From positions 21,695,843 through 21,759,842 of the forward strand of contig CM055816.1 in the NCBI GenBank assembly GCA_029582265.1: a DNA stretch of 64,000 nt, read 5' to 3'. This DNA comes from Zoroaster sp. YZ-2022 (lineage: Eukaryota > Echinodermata > Asteroidea > Forcipulatida > Zoroasteridae). A program made the position numbers and the translations under genes. Positions 10,811 to 23,059 of the stretch are shown here, in pieces. Each line of letters opens with the position of its first letter. The first letter of the stretch is position 1. The notes under the pieces are model-generated. The model made no database searches. It was not told where the DNA came from and saw nothing but the letters and a program-made list of their open reading frames with translations.

Positions 10811-11975
10811 GAGCTGCCAGTCGACAACTGGCACGCGTAATTCAATGAATGGGGGCATATACCGTTGCATAATCGTTTTCCTAGCATTCCCACATTCTTT
10901 CAGATAGTCTAGAGGTTGTATATAACCATTTCAGGGGCGGATCCAGGAATTTTTAAGGGGGGGGGAGGGCAGGGTGGGGGGTCAAGATTTTCATTTTTTT
11001 TTTCTGATAATAACCACCTGTTATGTTTTGTATTATTTGGGGTTTTTCCCTCTCCCCCACCCCCTCCCCCCACCCCTGGATCCGCGTCGGAATTCCCATA
11101 ATATATTTCCACCCTTTTTAGGGGAGGATTCATGATTTTTTGCAGGGGGGGGCGGTAGGTTTTTCTTTTTCTTTTAAGTTTTTGTACACTCTACTTGGAG
11201 CTGCCAGTCGACAACTGGCACGCGTAACTCAATGAATGGGGGCATATACCGTTGCATAATCGTTCTTCTAGCATTCCCACATTCTTTCAGATAGTCTAGA
11301 GGTTGTATATAACCATTTCAGGGGCGGATCCAGGAATTTTTAAGGGGGGGAGAGGGCAGGGTGGGGGGGTCAAGATTTTCATTTTTTTTTTTCTGATAAT
11401 AACCACCTGTTATGTTTTGTATTATTTGGGGTGTTTTCCCCTCCCCCACCCCCTCCCCCCACCCCTGGATCCGCGTCGGAATTCCCATAATATATTTCCA
11501 CCCTTTTCAGGGGAGGATTCATGATTTTTTGCAGGGGGGGCGGTAGGTTTTTCTTTATGTCCGAAAATTATATTGTACACTATAAAAGGAGCTGCCAGTC
11601 GACAACTGGCACGCGTAACTCAATGAATGGGGGCATATACCGTTGCATAATCGTTCTCCTAGCATTCCCACATTCTTTCAGATAGTCTAGAGGTTGTATA
11701 TAACCATTTCAGGGGCGGATCCAGGAATTTTTAAGGGGGGGGAGGGCAGGGTGGGGGGTCAAGAATTTTTTTTTCTTCTGATAATAACCACCTGTTATGT
11801 TTTGTATTATTTTGGTTTTCCCCCTCCCCCACCCCCTCCCCCCACCCCTGGATCCGCGTCGGAATTCCCATAATATATTTCCACCCTTTTCAGGGGAGGA
11901 TTCATGATTTTTTGCAGGGGGGGGCGGTAGGTTTTTCTTTTTCTTTATGTCCGAAAATAACCCCCTGTTATGTTT
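10811..11975. repeat. Three tandem copies of a 387-391 bp unit
   Basis: Units start at 10,811, 11,198 and 11,589, each with GAGCTGCCAGTCGACAACTG. Every unit contains a small stem (GCCAGT/ACTGGC) and then an inner inverted repeat, GGGGCGGATCCAGG and CCTGGATCCGCGTC, which encloses a G-rich run, a T run and a C-rich run. The inner part looks like a short inverted-repeat transposon multiplied as part of a larger unit. The copies are nearly identical, so amplification is recent. The array is not seen in copy B. The 61-74 aa frames here are repeat artefacts. Confidence 0.92.
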
Positions 11976-12955
11976 GTTATTATTTTTGGTTACATGAGCT
12001 ACAGGGTACCAGATTCCCCTGCAGTGTCCCTTGTCTCACTGTACGACTGTTGTAATAAACCATAGAGCTGAATAAATCATGTCTGTCCACCATGTCCCCT
12101 GGCATTTTCAAGGTCCACTCATTTGTTTACACCATCCTTTTTTTATAGCTCCATGTTTACACTTTGAAAACCCACCTCCCACCATGGAAAAAAAGGGGGG
12201 ATGGGGGGGGGGTGGCTAAATGGGCAGTCAAAACCTACTCTTCCTCCGCTTATAGCTAGATACGCTATGCTTGGCGTGCCAAACAATTATTACTTCCAGA
12301 CATAGCTCCCTTCACGCCACGTGAGTCAAACAGTCGTTTACAGCCAAGTCAAACAGCTGTTTTCAGTCAGGCTTGCTTCAAAGCCCCGCCCCTAACCTCC
12401 CCCCCCCCCCACATACCTAGTAGTAAACAACTCATTCATAAAAAACGTACAATGTATCAAACACTCCTTGACAGTAGCCTGTCTGGCAGCTGGGTCAATT
12501 ACCTCTAAAGATTATGTTGCTGTACAATTTCAATGGGGAAATCCCTTGGGAGCTGACCTCGCCTGACCCTACTTGTAAACAATGCCGCTCCTAAACGACC
12601 GCATGGTGGCCACTCAAACTCTGCAATATGTTTCTCAAGCGTATAATGTACAAAGTCAAGGAAAATGGGGTTTCAACTAATTTCATACCCAGAATAATTA
12701 ACAAAAATGCTTAATTGACCAGTAGGCTACTGGCAGTTTTTAAGATAGAAGTTTAAATATGAAGTTATCTTGACTGAATTGAAGGAATTTTATGTCTGTC
12801 ACGGTACATTATATCATCAGAAATACATAACACTGAATGAACTTGAGATATTTGTCTTGTTAGTTCAGTTAATAATGAAGTTTTCAAAGTTAGGAATCAT
12901 GAAAAAGGCTTCGACCTTTCAGCGATTACACAAAAATGCCTTTAGTTTTTCGTAA
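11976..12955. other. Copy A-specific noncoding sequence
   Basis: I see no gene or strong repeat. G- and C-homopolymer runs occur at about 12,195-12,212 and 12,398-12,411. The frame at 12,770-12,955 has no ATG near its start and no domain. Confidence 0.4.
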
Positions 12956-15285
12956 AATTCCGCACTGGCTTTTCTTGGCCGCTGGAAAAGTTGTGCGCAT
13001 TTTTGTTTGGTCATATAGAAAAATATATTTGGTGTTTAAAGTTTGTCTGAATGTAATTGTAATTATAAATGTATGCACTGCAGTAAAAATGACACAATAT
13101 TTGTAAATGTAGGGCCTAATCATATTAGTATCGTAAACACTGGCCCGTATACTGGGGATCTGTATTTGTGAATGACCCACCCCCCCTCCCCTCCAAGACA
13201 AGTTGCACTTGCTCTGGTGTTTAAAGAGATTGTATACAACACTATTAGTAATATGTCCATAAATGCATCCATACTTTATAAGAATGAAGAGATATTTATA
13301 CAATAAAATAAATGTGAAAGTTTCAGTTTATTCTCGTCGTTTGCATGTATTCAAATGAAGAAAATGGATCCATTCTAAATTTGTAATACATTTCTCACGT
13401 TTTACAGAATCTCAGATTGAATAATTTCTCTAGATGTTTGATATGAGCAAATAACTTCACATATAGCAAGTTTTTAGATTAAAATTTAGTAATCGTGTAA
13501 TCGGGTGATTACCAAAGGTGTACACTAACATTGCACTTTTTCCAATGGAACCCATTACACATTTGTCGCAACTACACAATGATGTTTCAAAATATCATTA
13601 GGGTAAGCCATCCCATCCCTTATTTTCAAACTAGTCTATGGGTCTAAATCATATATGAATGGTGTGTTTAGCTTTGTTTAGTGGATTTTACTTACTACCG
13701 AAAAAGGTTAATACTAAAATGTGAACAAATAACAGACCATGTCAACAAAATATTAATTAAGGTGACGTCCTTGCTCAAACTAATGGATTAGGCCTGACTT
13801 GATTTCTGTTATATAATTTATATCCAATAATTGGTTAAATAATTATCCAATAATAATATAAAAAAAATTAAAAAAATGGCTACGGTAGTTCCAAACGCAT
13901 CTCCCTCCCAGCATATTCGCGACGGATGTGAACGGTAAAATAATCCCAGTTCAGCTGGCCGATAATTTTTCCCCAAACGAGATTACAGTGAAAGCAGCAG
14001 CGTTGTAGCTGTCTGTGGTGAAAATAAATAAATAAATACAATGAATCAACCCGACCTGATTTTTCGATTTGAAAGGACTATCACTAGTTTATTATTTATT
14101 ACATGGTCTTATTAACAATTAATAATAATAAAAAATTACAAAATACAAAAGTACAAAAATATAAACATACCAAAAAAGAAAATTTAAAACACAAAAACAA
14201 AATGATAGTAATAATATAAAAATTATTTTACATTAGCCAGTAATTGTTAGCCAGTTACTCGGGCAAATTGTTGTGTAACTATTTATAAGCATATCTCTTT
14301 CTTAGAAATCTTTGTCGAAATTTGTAAAATGAATATTTTAATGTATTTGTAGAATTTACATATACCCTAGTCTCTTGTCAACAATTACAATCTGTTGAAT
14401 TCTGCGGACTTCGAAATGCCCTTGGTGAAGCACCCGTCAATTGATGTGTTTTCGACCCCTCTTTTGTTCTCTGATTCACGTGAGTGTACATACGGGGAAA
14501 CAAAACATACATGTAAATAGTCTGCAGAATTTAAGCCGTCGTTGTTGACAATGGATTTGAACTGTTTACAATTTACTTAATTGCATAATTAAAGTCATTA
14601 ACGATTTTAATATATTCCATGCTCAAGCGGTGTTGGTCACTAAAGAACATGTCATTTTAAATGAGAAACCATTATAAAATAATTATGAATTATTTTGATT
14701 ACCAAACTAAAACAGCAATTTAAAATTGAAATATATTTCCCAGGTAAACTCACTTTGAGCAAGGAATATCAATCTTTGAGAACAATCGTTGTAATTAAAA
14801 AGAAAATTGCCTGTACATAACGCATTGATGTTTTTAATTAGCTGTCAGAGGCCATCCACAATTTCAGACATTTTCAAAGGAGAATAATGGACGTGTTTGG
14901 CAATTTTTATCTTGAAAATGCTGAGTACTTAATGTCGAAAATCTTGGATAGCCTCAATTAAATTAATACTGTTGAAAACCTGGTTCGAATCAAGTGCAAT
15001 AAACCGATAGGAACCGAATACAAATGTTTTCTTTCATTTCTGAGTTTGTGTATAAACGTAGTCTTGTAAACTTGACTACGTGACCTGACAGTTCAGGACA
15101 AACGGTGACAGGAGGTTTACAGAGATTATAGGTAACTAAACCTCTCTCTGACATTACTGAAGGGACATCTAACATAAACTTACAAAGGGACACTGTTTAA
15201 ATTTTTTTTTTTTCATTTCCAGTATTAAGTCGATAATTTAGTGGACCAGAATAAATGTTCACTAAATTTCAACTTGATGCTCAAT
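12956..15285. other. Copy A block collinear with copy B, no gene seen
   Basis: This matches 50,655-52,440 with indels; for example the section from 13,600 aligns with 50,895 onward. It is AT-rich and full of A and T runs. Frames at 12,926-13,303 (minus) and 14,990-15,193 (minus) are broken or shifted in copy B. I find no RNA gene or domain. Confidence 0.5.
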
Positions 15286-15470
15286 AGGGAGAGGCGTTGG
15301 GTGGGGTGGGAGGAGGAGGAGGTGGGTGGAGAGGAATGGGGAGGGGTGGGAAGGAGGGGGAAGGGGAGGGGAAAGTTAGAGGAAAGGGAAGGAAGGGGAG
15401 TTAGATAAGTAGAGTCCGGGATGAAGGGAAGGGACAACTTCTGGGGTGGGGAGAGGAAGGGGATCAAATG
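15286..15470. repeat. G-rich purine tract
   Basis: About 185 bp of almost only G and A on the plus strand, with many GGGG and GGGTGG runs. It is kept but rearranged in copy B at 52,440-52,740. Such tracts can form quadruplex or triplex DNA. The serine- and proline-rich minus-strand frame here (15,225-15,482) is a by-product of base composition. Confidence 0.7.
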
Positions 15471-16180
15471 CCAAGTTACCAAATAAATATCAAGGGCATC
15501 CTACGTCCCAGCTACTCATTTTGGGGGTATTTATTTCCCCTTGATATTTATCGGATTACACGGCATTTGCTCCCATTCCTCTCTCCCCGCCCATCCTTTT
15601 TCTCCTCTCCGTCTCCTCACAAAAAGAGGGCGCTGTTTAGATTGGGTGAACTCTTGCAGTTACACAAGATTTACCCATTCTGAAAAGCGTCCTCCTATGT
15701 CTGCCACACCTCAAAAAGTCCAATGGGGTTTCAACGTGTTTCCACATGGTCTGATCATTATATCCTTCGTGCCCCAATTTGGAACCAGCAGTGTTGAACC
15801 AGTGTTGGATTCCGGCCACGATCTCTTGGGGGTGTCGCGGGGGGGGGGGGGGTGGGGTTGGCGAGCATAATAGCTACAGTGTATACACAGTGACTTCCTA
15901 ACTCTTTCCCCTAGGCAGAGACAACTGTGATCCAGGAGACGACTGTGATCCAGGTGAAAAGCCCGCTCTCTATCGATGGATAATTGTATTAGTCATCCCC
16001 CGTCAAATCTTTAGGGGATATATACCCCCATCCCTCATGAAGATTTGAGCTCTTGCCCATTGTTGTAGATTTTGTTTATCCTAATCGTCAACATTCCAAT
16101 GACCACCCCTAAACGGATCTCCCTGTCCTAACCCTCCCCCATGACCCAAATCACCTCCACCTGAAAAAAAAATCATTTGG
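15471..16180. other. Noncoding block collinear with copy B
   Basis: This aligns with 52,741-53,680. The frames at 15,541-15,870 and 52,838-53,170 share only part of their sequence, and the 3' half is shifted by a G run (15,838-15,853) in copy A. The copy B counterpart carries an extra small inverted-repeat element at 53,241-53,379. No gene is called. Confidence 0.5.
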
Positions 16181-17019
16181 ATTTTTAGTTTTTCGGCATT
16201 CATGACTTCAACTATGTCATTCTGAAATGTAATGCTTCGCATCTTTTCGTGATTGATGCAATCAAATTAACAATCATCGATGTGCTAAGGATTTTGTAGA
16301 AGTTTGTTATTTTCGCCTTCGTTAATGGGCAATCAATTCCAACGCGGCCTTAATAAATTTCAGTGAGTTTTTTCATGATTTTTGTTGTTGTGAGTTAAGA
16401 AAGTCACTAAGGCCTATTTTTTCGAAACTTTTGCTTGTTTCGCTATCCAATATCTGGATTTTTATTCCTATGTCAATTTGTTTTAAAGTAACGAACAAGA
16501 ATCTGCTTATCCCTATGGGGTCATCTTGCAGACCAGATTTGTTCCCCTTCACTGTGCGCGGACGGCTGGTACCAGCTATAACCACGGACAGACTGAGCAG
16601 CGTAATCTGTAGAAAACATCAAGTTTTTAGTTTGTATTGCAATGTAATACAAAGAAAAAAAACATAGATCTAAGGTATTTATATCTTTTCGTTAGGAAGT
16701 GCATTCGTTTGTCGATACTTATTGGTAATATCGGCCTTACAGAGTACGTACATGGTTGGCGAATAAGCGCCGGCGGCACTTTTTTACAAAGTAATGAATA
16801 AGAAAGTATAGGCATATACGCTGTGCGTGCGTTGAAGTGACGAATAGGCGACCACGTGGCATTTATTATTATTTTTTTTGCATAGTGACGAAAAAGTTCA
16901 AGCCATTGTTACACATAGATAATCAACATTTTAAACAAAGTAAACACAGCAAAGTACCAACCAAGTACTTATTAACACATTAACAAAGCCAAGAAACTAT
17001 CAGCGAAAATGTGTCCAAC

Positions 17020-17052
<33 letters not shown>

Positions 17053-17720
17053 TGTGGACTTATATAGCGCACGTATCCACCAACTAAGTGGTGCTCAAGG
17101 CGCATTCTTTTTTACGTGCATTACACAACACACGGGACCTACGGCTTTACGTCCCATCCGAAGGACGAAGCAATTATGGTTAAGTACCTTGCTCAAGGAC
17201 ACAAGTGTCACGACCGGGGCTCGAACTCACACCCTGCTGCTGGCAACACCAGAACTTGAGTTCGGTGCGCTAGACCGCTCGGCCACGACACTCCACTTAA
17301 AACATGCTGGACGTAAGCCACTTTAATAAAGGCCCACGTGGCTCGGCCTATTGTACTGGATCTGGACTGTATCTGACGCCATCAAAGGTTACCGTTAAAG
17401 CAAATCATTGGTAGCATTTCTAAGGTTTATAGCAGGCATTCAAATTGACAAATCCGCACCGTGGGGGGGGGGGGGGTGGGCGGGGGTGGGCGGGGGTTGG
17501 CGGGCACTTCCCAACCATCTCTTTTAAAAATTGGTCATGTAGCCTTGAGTTTTTCATAAATTATTCAATCCAAAAATCTCCAAAATATGCACAAATCTGT
17601 CAAAACTGCTATTTAAAAAAAAAATTAATGAACATTTTCAGAAATTTCCTTCAAATTGTCCGAAATGATTTCTAATTTTATTATAAAAATATTTTTAAAT
17701 CCAAATTAATGTTTCGAAAC
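16180..17720. other. Segment inverted relative to copy B
   Basis: The 16,180-16,540 end matches the reverse complement of 58,460-58,845, and the 17,340-17,720 end matches the reverse complement of 53,680-54,080. The flanks on both sides (before 16,180 and from about 18,000) match copy B in direct orientation. One copy therefore suffered an inversion. Copy A's version holds a SINE (17,022-17,293) and a G-rich run (17,462-17,506). Copy B's version is about 3.5 kb longer because of a Transib-like element and other sequence. Confidence 0.85.
17022..17293 (-). mobile_element. tRNA-derived SINE, short subtype
   Basis: On the minus strand it has a tRNA-like head (TGGCCGAGCGG box A near 17,275-17,286; GGTTCGAGCCC-type box B near 17,217) and a short body with GGACGTAAAGCCGTAGGTCC. 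Its 3' end, GTGCGCTATATAAGTCCACA followed by TTA triplets, is shared with the long subtype. The partial copy at 35,591-35,760 has the same short body. Confidence 0.85.
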
Positions 17721-17835
17721 GTCGAGTTGTACCTCCAGTTCTTTTCACAACTAATTACTACTTACTTGAAAATTTCACATGGTGTCACCGCAATTAGTCT
17801 TATCCTTCTCACCATGCAAAGCTACAAGTCTTATT
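17705..17835 (+). mobile_element. Penelope-like element terminal fragment
   Basis: The segment contains TTCGAAACGTCGAGTTGTAC, then CTCCAGTTCTTTTCAC, and ends near CACCATGCAAAGCTACAAG. The same terminal sequence flanks the Penelope-like remnant at 34,116-34,758 in inverted pairs. It sits at the right breakpoint of the inversion between copies A and B. Confidence 0.5.
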
Positions 17836-18593
17836 TAATGTGTAATTTTCATCCACTAAACTGCGATCGTTGTGAAGATATCGATCATTTAGTGACGCAA
17901 ACTCGGTTGAACACTAAGTCGAAAATGTTAAAATACGAAGGTCCCCAAAAAGTGACATTGACGTTCTTTGCTGTTCTCAGAATTTCAATAAAATACTAAA
18001 TGCAGTATGATATGAACGAAATAAAAATTGTTTTGAAATCAATTAAATTAAACGCAACAGTATATAAAAAGACATCCTGGATTGATTGGATCACTAAAAC
18101 GGCGTGAATTTGAATGTTCTTGAACGAAAATTAACAAAAAGGTTTTGACATTGGACGGGAAAACCTATATTATTATCCCCAGACAAAATACGATGTCTCT
18201 GGCAGGTATATAGCCCGCCCTCTATCACATTATTGTTAGGGGTGGATTCAGCGTAGGAGAAATAACGCACGTAATACTAGCGTATAAATCTACTCATATG
18301 ACGATGAAAATGGTGAATTGCACCCTTAGCACATCATACGTTATTTGTTTGCTCCCTTGTTTGGCAGTGTAACCCCGCCCCCTTTATCGACACCCAGGAT
18401 CCATCCCTATAATATTACATTATCGTTTTACACCAACAGAACAATAATTGCCCACGTCTACCATAGTCACGTTCCCTATCTACAGGCGGTATCATTATGA
18501 TTAGAGCCATCACATCGTAAGGAACCTGTCTATCTACTGGTTCAGTTGTACATGTGCCTCATTCTGATTCTCATTGACTTGTGTACAGGAAAG
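17836..18593. other. Noncoding block, collinear with copy B from about 18,000
   Basis: From about 18,000 the sequence matches 58,849 onward. The section around 18,470-18,560 (CACGTTCCCTATCTACAGGC) recurs three times in the window, near 18,469, 56,713 and 59,331, so it is a dispersed or locally duplicated unit. I see no gene. Confidence 0.45.
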
Positions 18594-18934
18594 CAAAGAT
18601 GGCTGCGGTTTATTAACTAAAGGTCTGTTACACCTATATGATGAAAGGATTCGGTTGACAAGAGATTTTGTTGAATTTGAGAATGGTTAGTGATAAGAAC
18701 CATCATATCAGTAATTCTGACATAGTCCTTAAAATAATCAAGCTGGCGAACATACTTAACCCCAATGTCAATAACCTTAGTTTTAGGAACAGAAGCCTGA
18801 CACATACATATGTAAATCTTGTGGTGTTTTACCGATCTAATTTAACACTGTCTGATCACCTCACAGGCCTTGAATTTCGTCCTCCTAGGATCAAGGCAAT
18901 TTCCATCAAAATGGATAATATGAGGATAGTATAG
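18594..18934 (+). other. Conserved open frame downstream of a YY1-like motif, unknown
   Basis: AAGATGGCTGCGG at 18,596-18,608 matches the well-known YY1 core promoter motif. About 70 bp downstream an open frame (18,668-18,934; first ATG at 18,683) is shared with 59,534-59,821 at high identity: roughly 70 residues align, with few replacements and some silent changes. A third, broken copy lies at 57,115-57,190. No domain is recognised. It could be an exon of a small gene, a retrocopy or a repeat. Confidence 0.25.
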
Positions 18935-20887
18935 TTTACATCGACCTCGTGTAAGTAAACTAGACATGCATGGTCAAATTGCCATGACTTCATTGTTTTT
19001 TATTTAAAGCAATCATTGCCTGCCATATAGATCCTCATCACATTGAGGCCATTTTGTCTGGTAACGCGACAGCTAACAATAAATCAATATGAGTTTGCAA
19101 GGCACCACACTATTAGACAGCAGCCTCATTTTGATTCCAATAGAGAAGTGCATTAGCAAACCAAAATTGACCATTCTTGGATGAAGTTCTATTTGTCTAT
19201 GAAATAAAGAAAAATCCACGAAGAAAGATATTGACTGTCATGCAGTGTTTTGTAACAAGGATCTGTTCTGCCCTTTTTTAATTATAGATTTATTTTATGT
19301 AAATGAATTTTATTTGTTTGCTTGTATTATTGTGTTTTGTTTTAAATGTAATTCGTCATTTTGCAGTTTTGATTCCAACTAATATATATTAATGTATTAA
19401 TTTTATATGCATTTTAAATGCTTTCTTTATTTTCTCAACACTTAAGGGGAAAACAAAATTATAATTGTAAGCATATGAAACATTTAATAATAGATTAATA
19501 TAATTATGAATGTGCATGGTGCTTGTTCGAGCAGGGACCTTATATTTCTAATGTTATAGGCACAGTAAATGTTAAACTCCCATAAGGACATGTACACAAG
19601 ATACCGGTAAGTAAGACAATGTTACCCATATTAACAAAGAATCTTATTCATATTATAAATACTTAGTAATTGAGTCTTTAGTTTATGTTTTAATTAAAAT
19701 ATTGAATTTTGAATATTTGTAAAACATTTCCACAGAATTCCACAACTTGGGGACCTTCATGGTCAGTTTCTTTGAGTAAGAATGGTTGGAGGAAATGATT
19801 AATGTTAGCCATCAAATTGCCTGGTAAATAGTCATGTACACTTAACAACAGCAATATTGAACATGGAGCAAATAGAGTCGGGCAATTTATTTGTTTAACG
19901 TTGAAACACGAAGGACCCTAACTGAAGAAGATATGTTATTTAATATAAATATAAATTTATAATGAAAAATTATAATGAAGACACACAACACAGAGTAGGC
20001 CTAAAATAAGCTTTGTTGAATTTAATATTTTTGTCTTAAAGGTAGGTCATAGAACTGATATTAAAAAAAAAAAATGTTAATGTACAACTTAGTTGGTATA
20101 AAGATGATGATGGTATCAATCTTCGCAATAAACTATTTAGTCGGAGGAACTGTTGATGATAACTATGAATGTATAAAAAAAAATTATAAAAAAAATGATT
20201 CAAAGAAAAGCAGTTTTGCTAACATTTTACAAATATTGTTGTTCCATCCCTTCAACATTGCATATAATGAATCTGTCCAAAACTTTCATACCCGGGTCTG
20301 AGAATTGAAAGTAAAAATGTGACAAATGAATGCCAATTGATAAAATTGAATTCTTGATCAATCGCTTGCGACTGGTTCTTTTGAAATTGAATGAACTTAA
20401 CGACACTTTTAATTGGAACATGCTTAATGTATCAATGAGTTGGGTTAAATTACGACAGAATGCTCAACTTATGAATTTGAATGTATCTTTTTGCTGATTG
20501 AATGATGATGTAAAGGAGCATTCATTTTCATATCAAATTGAATGAGTCGCGTATTAAATTGAATGCAATTTTTTTTAATTCATCTGAAAAACCTATAATA
20601 AAGTGGATAAAATGAACCCCCTAAACAAATAACTTTGATGCTCATGGGTCTTCATGTAGGGTAAACATTTATTTTAATATCATGATCCATCCTCTCGCTG
20701 AGTCATTTGTAATGTACTCTATATGATTAACATTCGTTTCATTTAGGATTTTCATATATTTACTTTAATTCATTTACTTCACAATGTATTTCCAAAGAAT
20801 TTGCATTTAGTAAAATTAATTATTGTGCTTACAAATGAAGAAGGTCAATCAACTTAAATGTTTATTAATTTCTTGTTGAAATAAAAA
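18935..20887. other. Noncoding, no gene seen
   Basis: To about 19,450 this matches 59,825-60,362, including a transcript-like end (ACACTTAAGGGGA) near 19,439. From 19,450 to about 25,555 copy A has a 6.1 kb stretch missing from the equivalent place in copy B. It is AT-rich. The frame at 20,074-20,301 has many lysine codons from A runs and no domain. Confidence 0.45.
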
Positions 20888-21985
20888 TTGATCTCATGCA
20901 GAGTTCCCCAAGGCAGTGTATTAGGTCCCTTATTGTTTATTATTGATATTAATGATATTTGTAATTCATCAAAAATTATATCCTTTTGTTTATTTGCTGA
21001 TGGTACAAATTTAATTTATATCCATCACAATGTAAATAATGCAGCTCGTATTTTATACACTGAGCTAGTTAAAATAACTAATTGGCTTTTATCTAATAGA
21101 CTTTCTATTCATTTGTTGAAATCCAACTTTATAGTCTGTTGTTCTAGACAACTCAAATATTCGTGATCTGTTCCTCTCAGTTTAAATGGTAATCAACTAA
21201 AGCAAAATAAAAGCACCAAATTCCTTGGTATTTATATTGATGAGAATCTCCCATGGAACGACCATGTTAATATCTTGCCTAGTAAGATTTCTAAAAATGT
21301 TGGTATTATGAGACGATTGAAACATTTTTTAACCAAAAACAGTTCTTTTAACACCTGATTTGAATTATACAATTCTTACTTGGGGTAAACTCACTACACT
21401 TTGTTACAAGCTATTTATTCTACAAAAACGTGCAGTTCGCATTGTAAACAAGGTTCTGTGATCTACCCTTTTTATGAAAACATTTTATCTTAATTTGGGG
21501 GACATTTAGGTTTAAATATGTTCATAACTTACTGGCTGCTAGTTTTCATTCTTGGTTTACATTAATTGCTTCTGTTCACTCCTATGAGACTCGTAGTTCA
21601 TCAAATGGTAATATTTATGTTAATTTTAGTAGGACAACTCACTCACAAAAATAGCATCTTACAGGCAACTGGGGCGAGATTCGAACCCACGACCTCCTGC
21701 ACAGAATGGTGTTAAGTCATACTGACTAAGACAAACTGTTTCACTGATATCTTTTGACAAAAAAAATTAAAAGAATCATTTTACAATTCTTTTTATAATT
21801 TTTTTTCATAATCTCTCAAATGAAGCTACATCCAGTCTTACTCATGTTTTTGTTTGTCCTGTCTTTGTTTTGTATTATGTCATAATGATTGTGTTTTGTT
21901 TGTCCATAGGGAAGGGTACAAAAGCTTTGCTTCCCCATTAATTAATTTACAGCTTATACTTTTGTTGCATTTTGTTGCATCTTAA
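20888..21985 (+). pseudogene. Degenerate non-LTR retrotransposon (LINE) reverse transcriptase, 3' part
   Basis: The frame 20,888-21,166 encodes RVPQGSVLGPLLF, the conserved motif before the catalytic centre. It continues to LFADGTNLI, where the family has FADD, so the second catalytic aspartate is lost. Further in-frame pieces follow after stops and shifts: TKFLGIYIDE near 21,217 and a KISKNVGIMRRLKHF stretch near 21,283. These are typical of the thumb region of CR1/jockey-type enzymes. A GAAGCTACATCCAGTCTTAC 3' region follows, and the sequence ends near AATAAAG at 21,983. The first half of the enzyme and the endonuclease are missing. A paralogous 3' fragment is at 38,110-39,100. Confidence 0.85.
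21661..21730 (-). mobile_element. tRNA-like SINE fragment inside the LINE remnant
   Basis: Read on the minus strand the segment gives AGGTCGTGGGTTCGAATCTC, a box B with tRNA-like context. Closely similar pieces are at 37,980-38,060 (plus) and 41,185-41,240 (minus). No full cloverleaf can be drawn, so it is a SINE head fragment rather than a tRNA gene. Confidence 0.5.
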
Positions 21986-22094
21986 TAAAGAATTGGAACA
22001 AATGATCTAATTTATTTCATAATGTTTCGAAATGTTTCTAAATAATAATTTTTCTGCAAACTTATTTTGTTGATGGTTGCTGATGGTAACATAT

Positions 22095-22340
22095 CGTTTC
22101 AAATTGAACACCAGCGTTTTCTCAGCCTGCCAGCACGACAAGCGTTAGTCTGGGCAGCGAGGAACCCCGGAGACCTCGCTCGGCTTCGCTGAAGCCGTTT
22201 ACATACACTGGCTACAGTGTGTGAAACTACCACACTGTGTATGGATGCAGGTGTGATGAATGGTTTGGGAAACCCCCTTTTAATTATTGAACAACCCAAA
22301 CTTCCCCTGTGGAAAATGTATTAAATTTGTTGATTTCGTA
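22095..22340. repeat. Dispersed repeat with palindromic GC-rich core, copy 1
   Basis: The sequence from AACACCAGCGTTTTCTCAGC to ATGGTTTGGGAAACCCC is repeated almost exactly at 39,180-39,420. It contains the inverted repeats CGGCTTCGCTGAAGCCG and CACACTG/CAGTGTG. Shorter relatives sharing the first 100 bp are at 22,525-22,625 and 39,595-39,680. In both places it lies just downstream of the degenerate LINE, so a LINE-containing segment was duplicated. Confidence 0.75.
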
Positions 22341-22499
22341 TCCCTCTTAATAATTATGTTTTTCCATTAATAAATTAAATGGAAACTAATTTCTTGTTGA
22401 AATAAAAGTTGATCTCATTATGTAATTGGAAAGACGTTTTTTTTTGCAAATGTATTTCTTGATCTTGTGCTGATGGCTAGTATACATATAGTTAACAAT

Positions 22500-22850
22500 A
22501 ATAATAATAAGACGATTCTTATATAGCGCAGATCACCAGCGTTATATCACCCTGCCAGCACGGCAAGAGCCAGTCTGGACACCGGGACGGAAACCCTGAA
22601 GACCTCGCTCGAATATACTCACATGTGTATGCACGTGTATTTGTATATACGTGTATATACATATACGTACACACGAAGAAACACGCACATGCCTCGGAAT
22701 TTTCTCTTTCAGATACGAATAGCTCACAAATATAATTTTTTAGCACATCAATTGATATGGGCAGATACTGCAGTCCTCGCCAAAGATAATTACGTTGATA
22801 TAACTGTCTAGAATTACATCGGGACAGCAAAACTGAGTTGTGTGTTCAGT
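22500..22850. repeat. Related dispersed repeat plus ATGTGTATG-type simple repeat
   Basis: After an (AAT)n run the segment holds TATATAGCGCAGATCACCAG, then the same 100-bp core as 22,095-22,340, then a GTGTATAC/GTATATAC simple-sequence stretch at 22,618-22,680. The overlapping open frames on both strands are produced by these repeats. Confidence 0.6.
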
Positions 22851-23059
22851 TATAAAGATGTTTATTTTTCTTTTATTGTGAACAAGGTAATACATCAAAC
22901 TAGAGATGTTTCTCTTTTTGAACAGACCTCAGAGCTGCCTGTATATATTCCATAAGTGCTCCTGCTAAAAATTATGCAAAATTATTGTGGTTTGATCTAA
23001 TTTTATAATAACAAGAAATCGCATCCTCTTCTAATGATCCTCAGGTTGCTGCTTCCCAA

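Noticed and set aside
15225..15482. Serine- and proline-rich 85-residue protein on the minus strand
   Set aside because: A by-product of the purine-rich tract; copy B gives a different frame and sequence.
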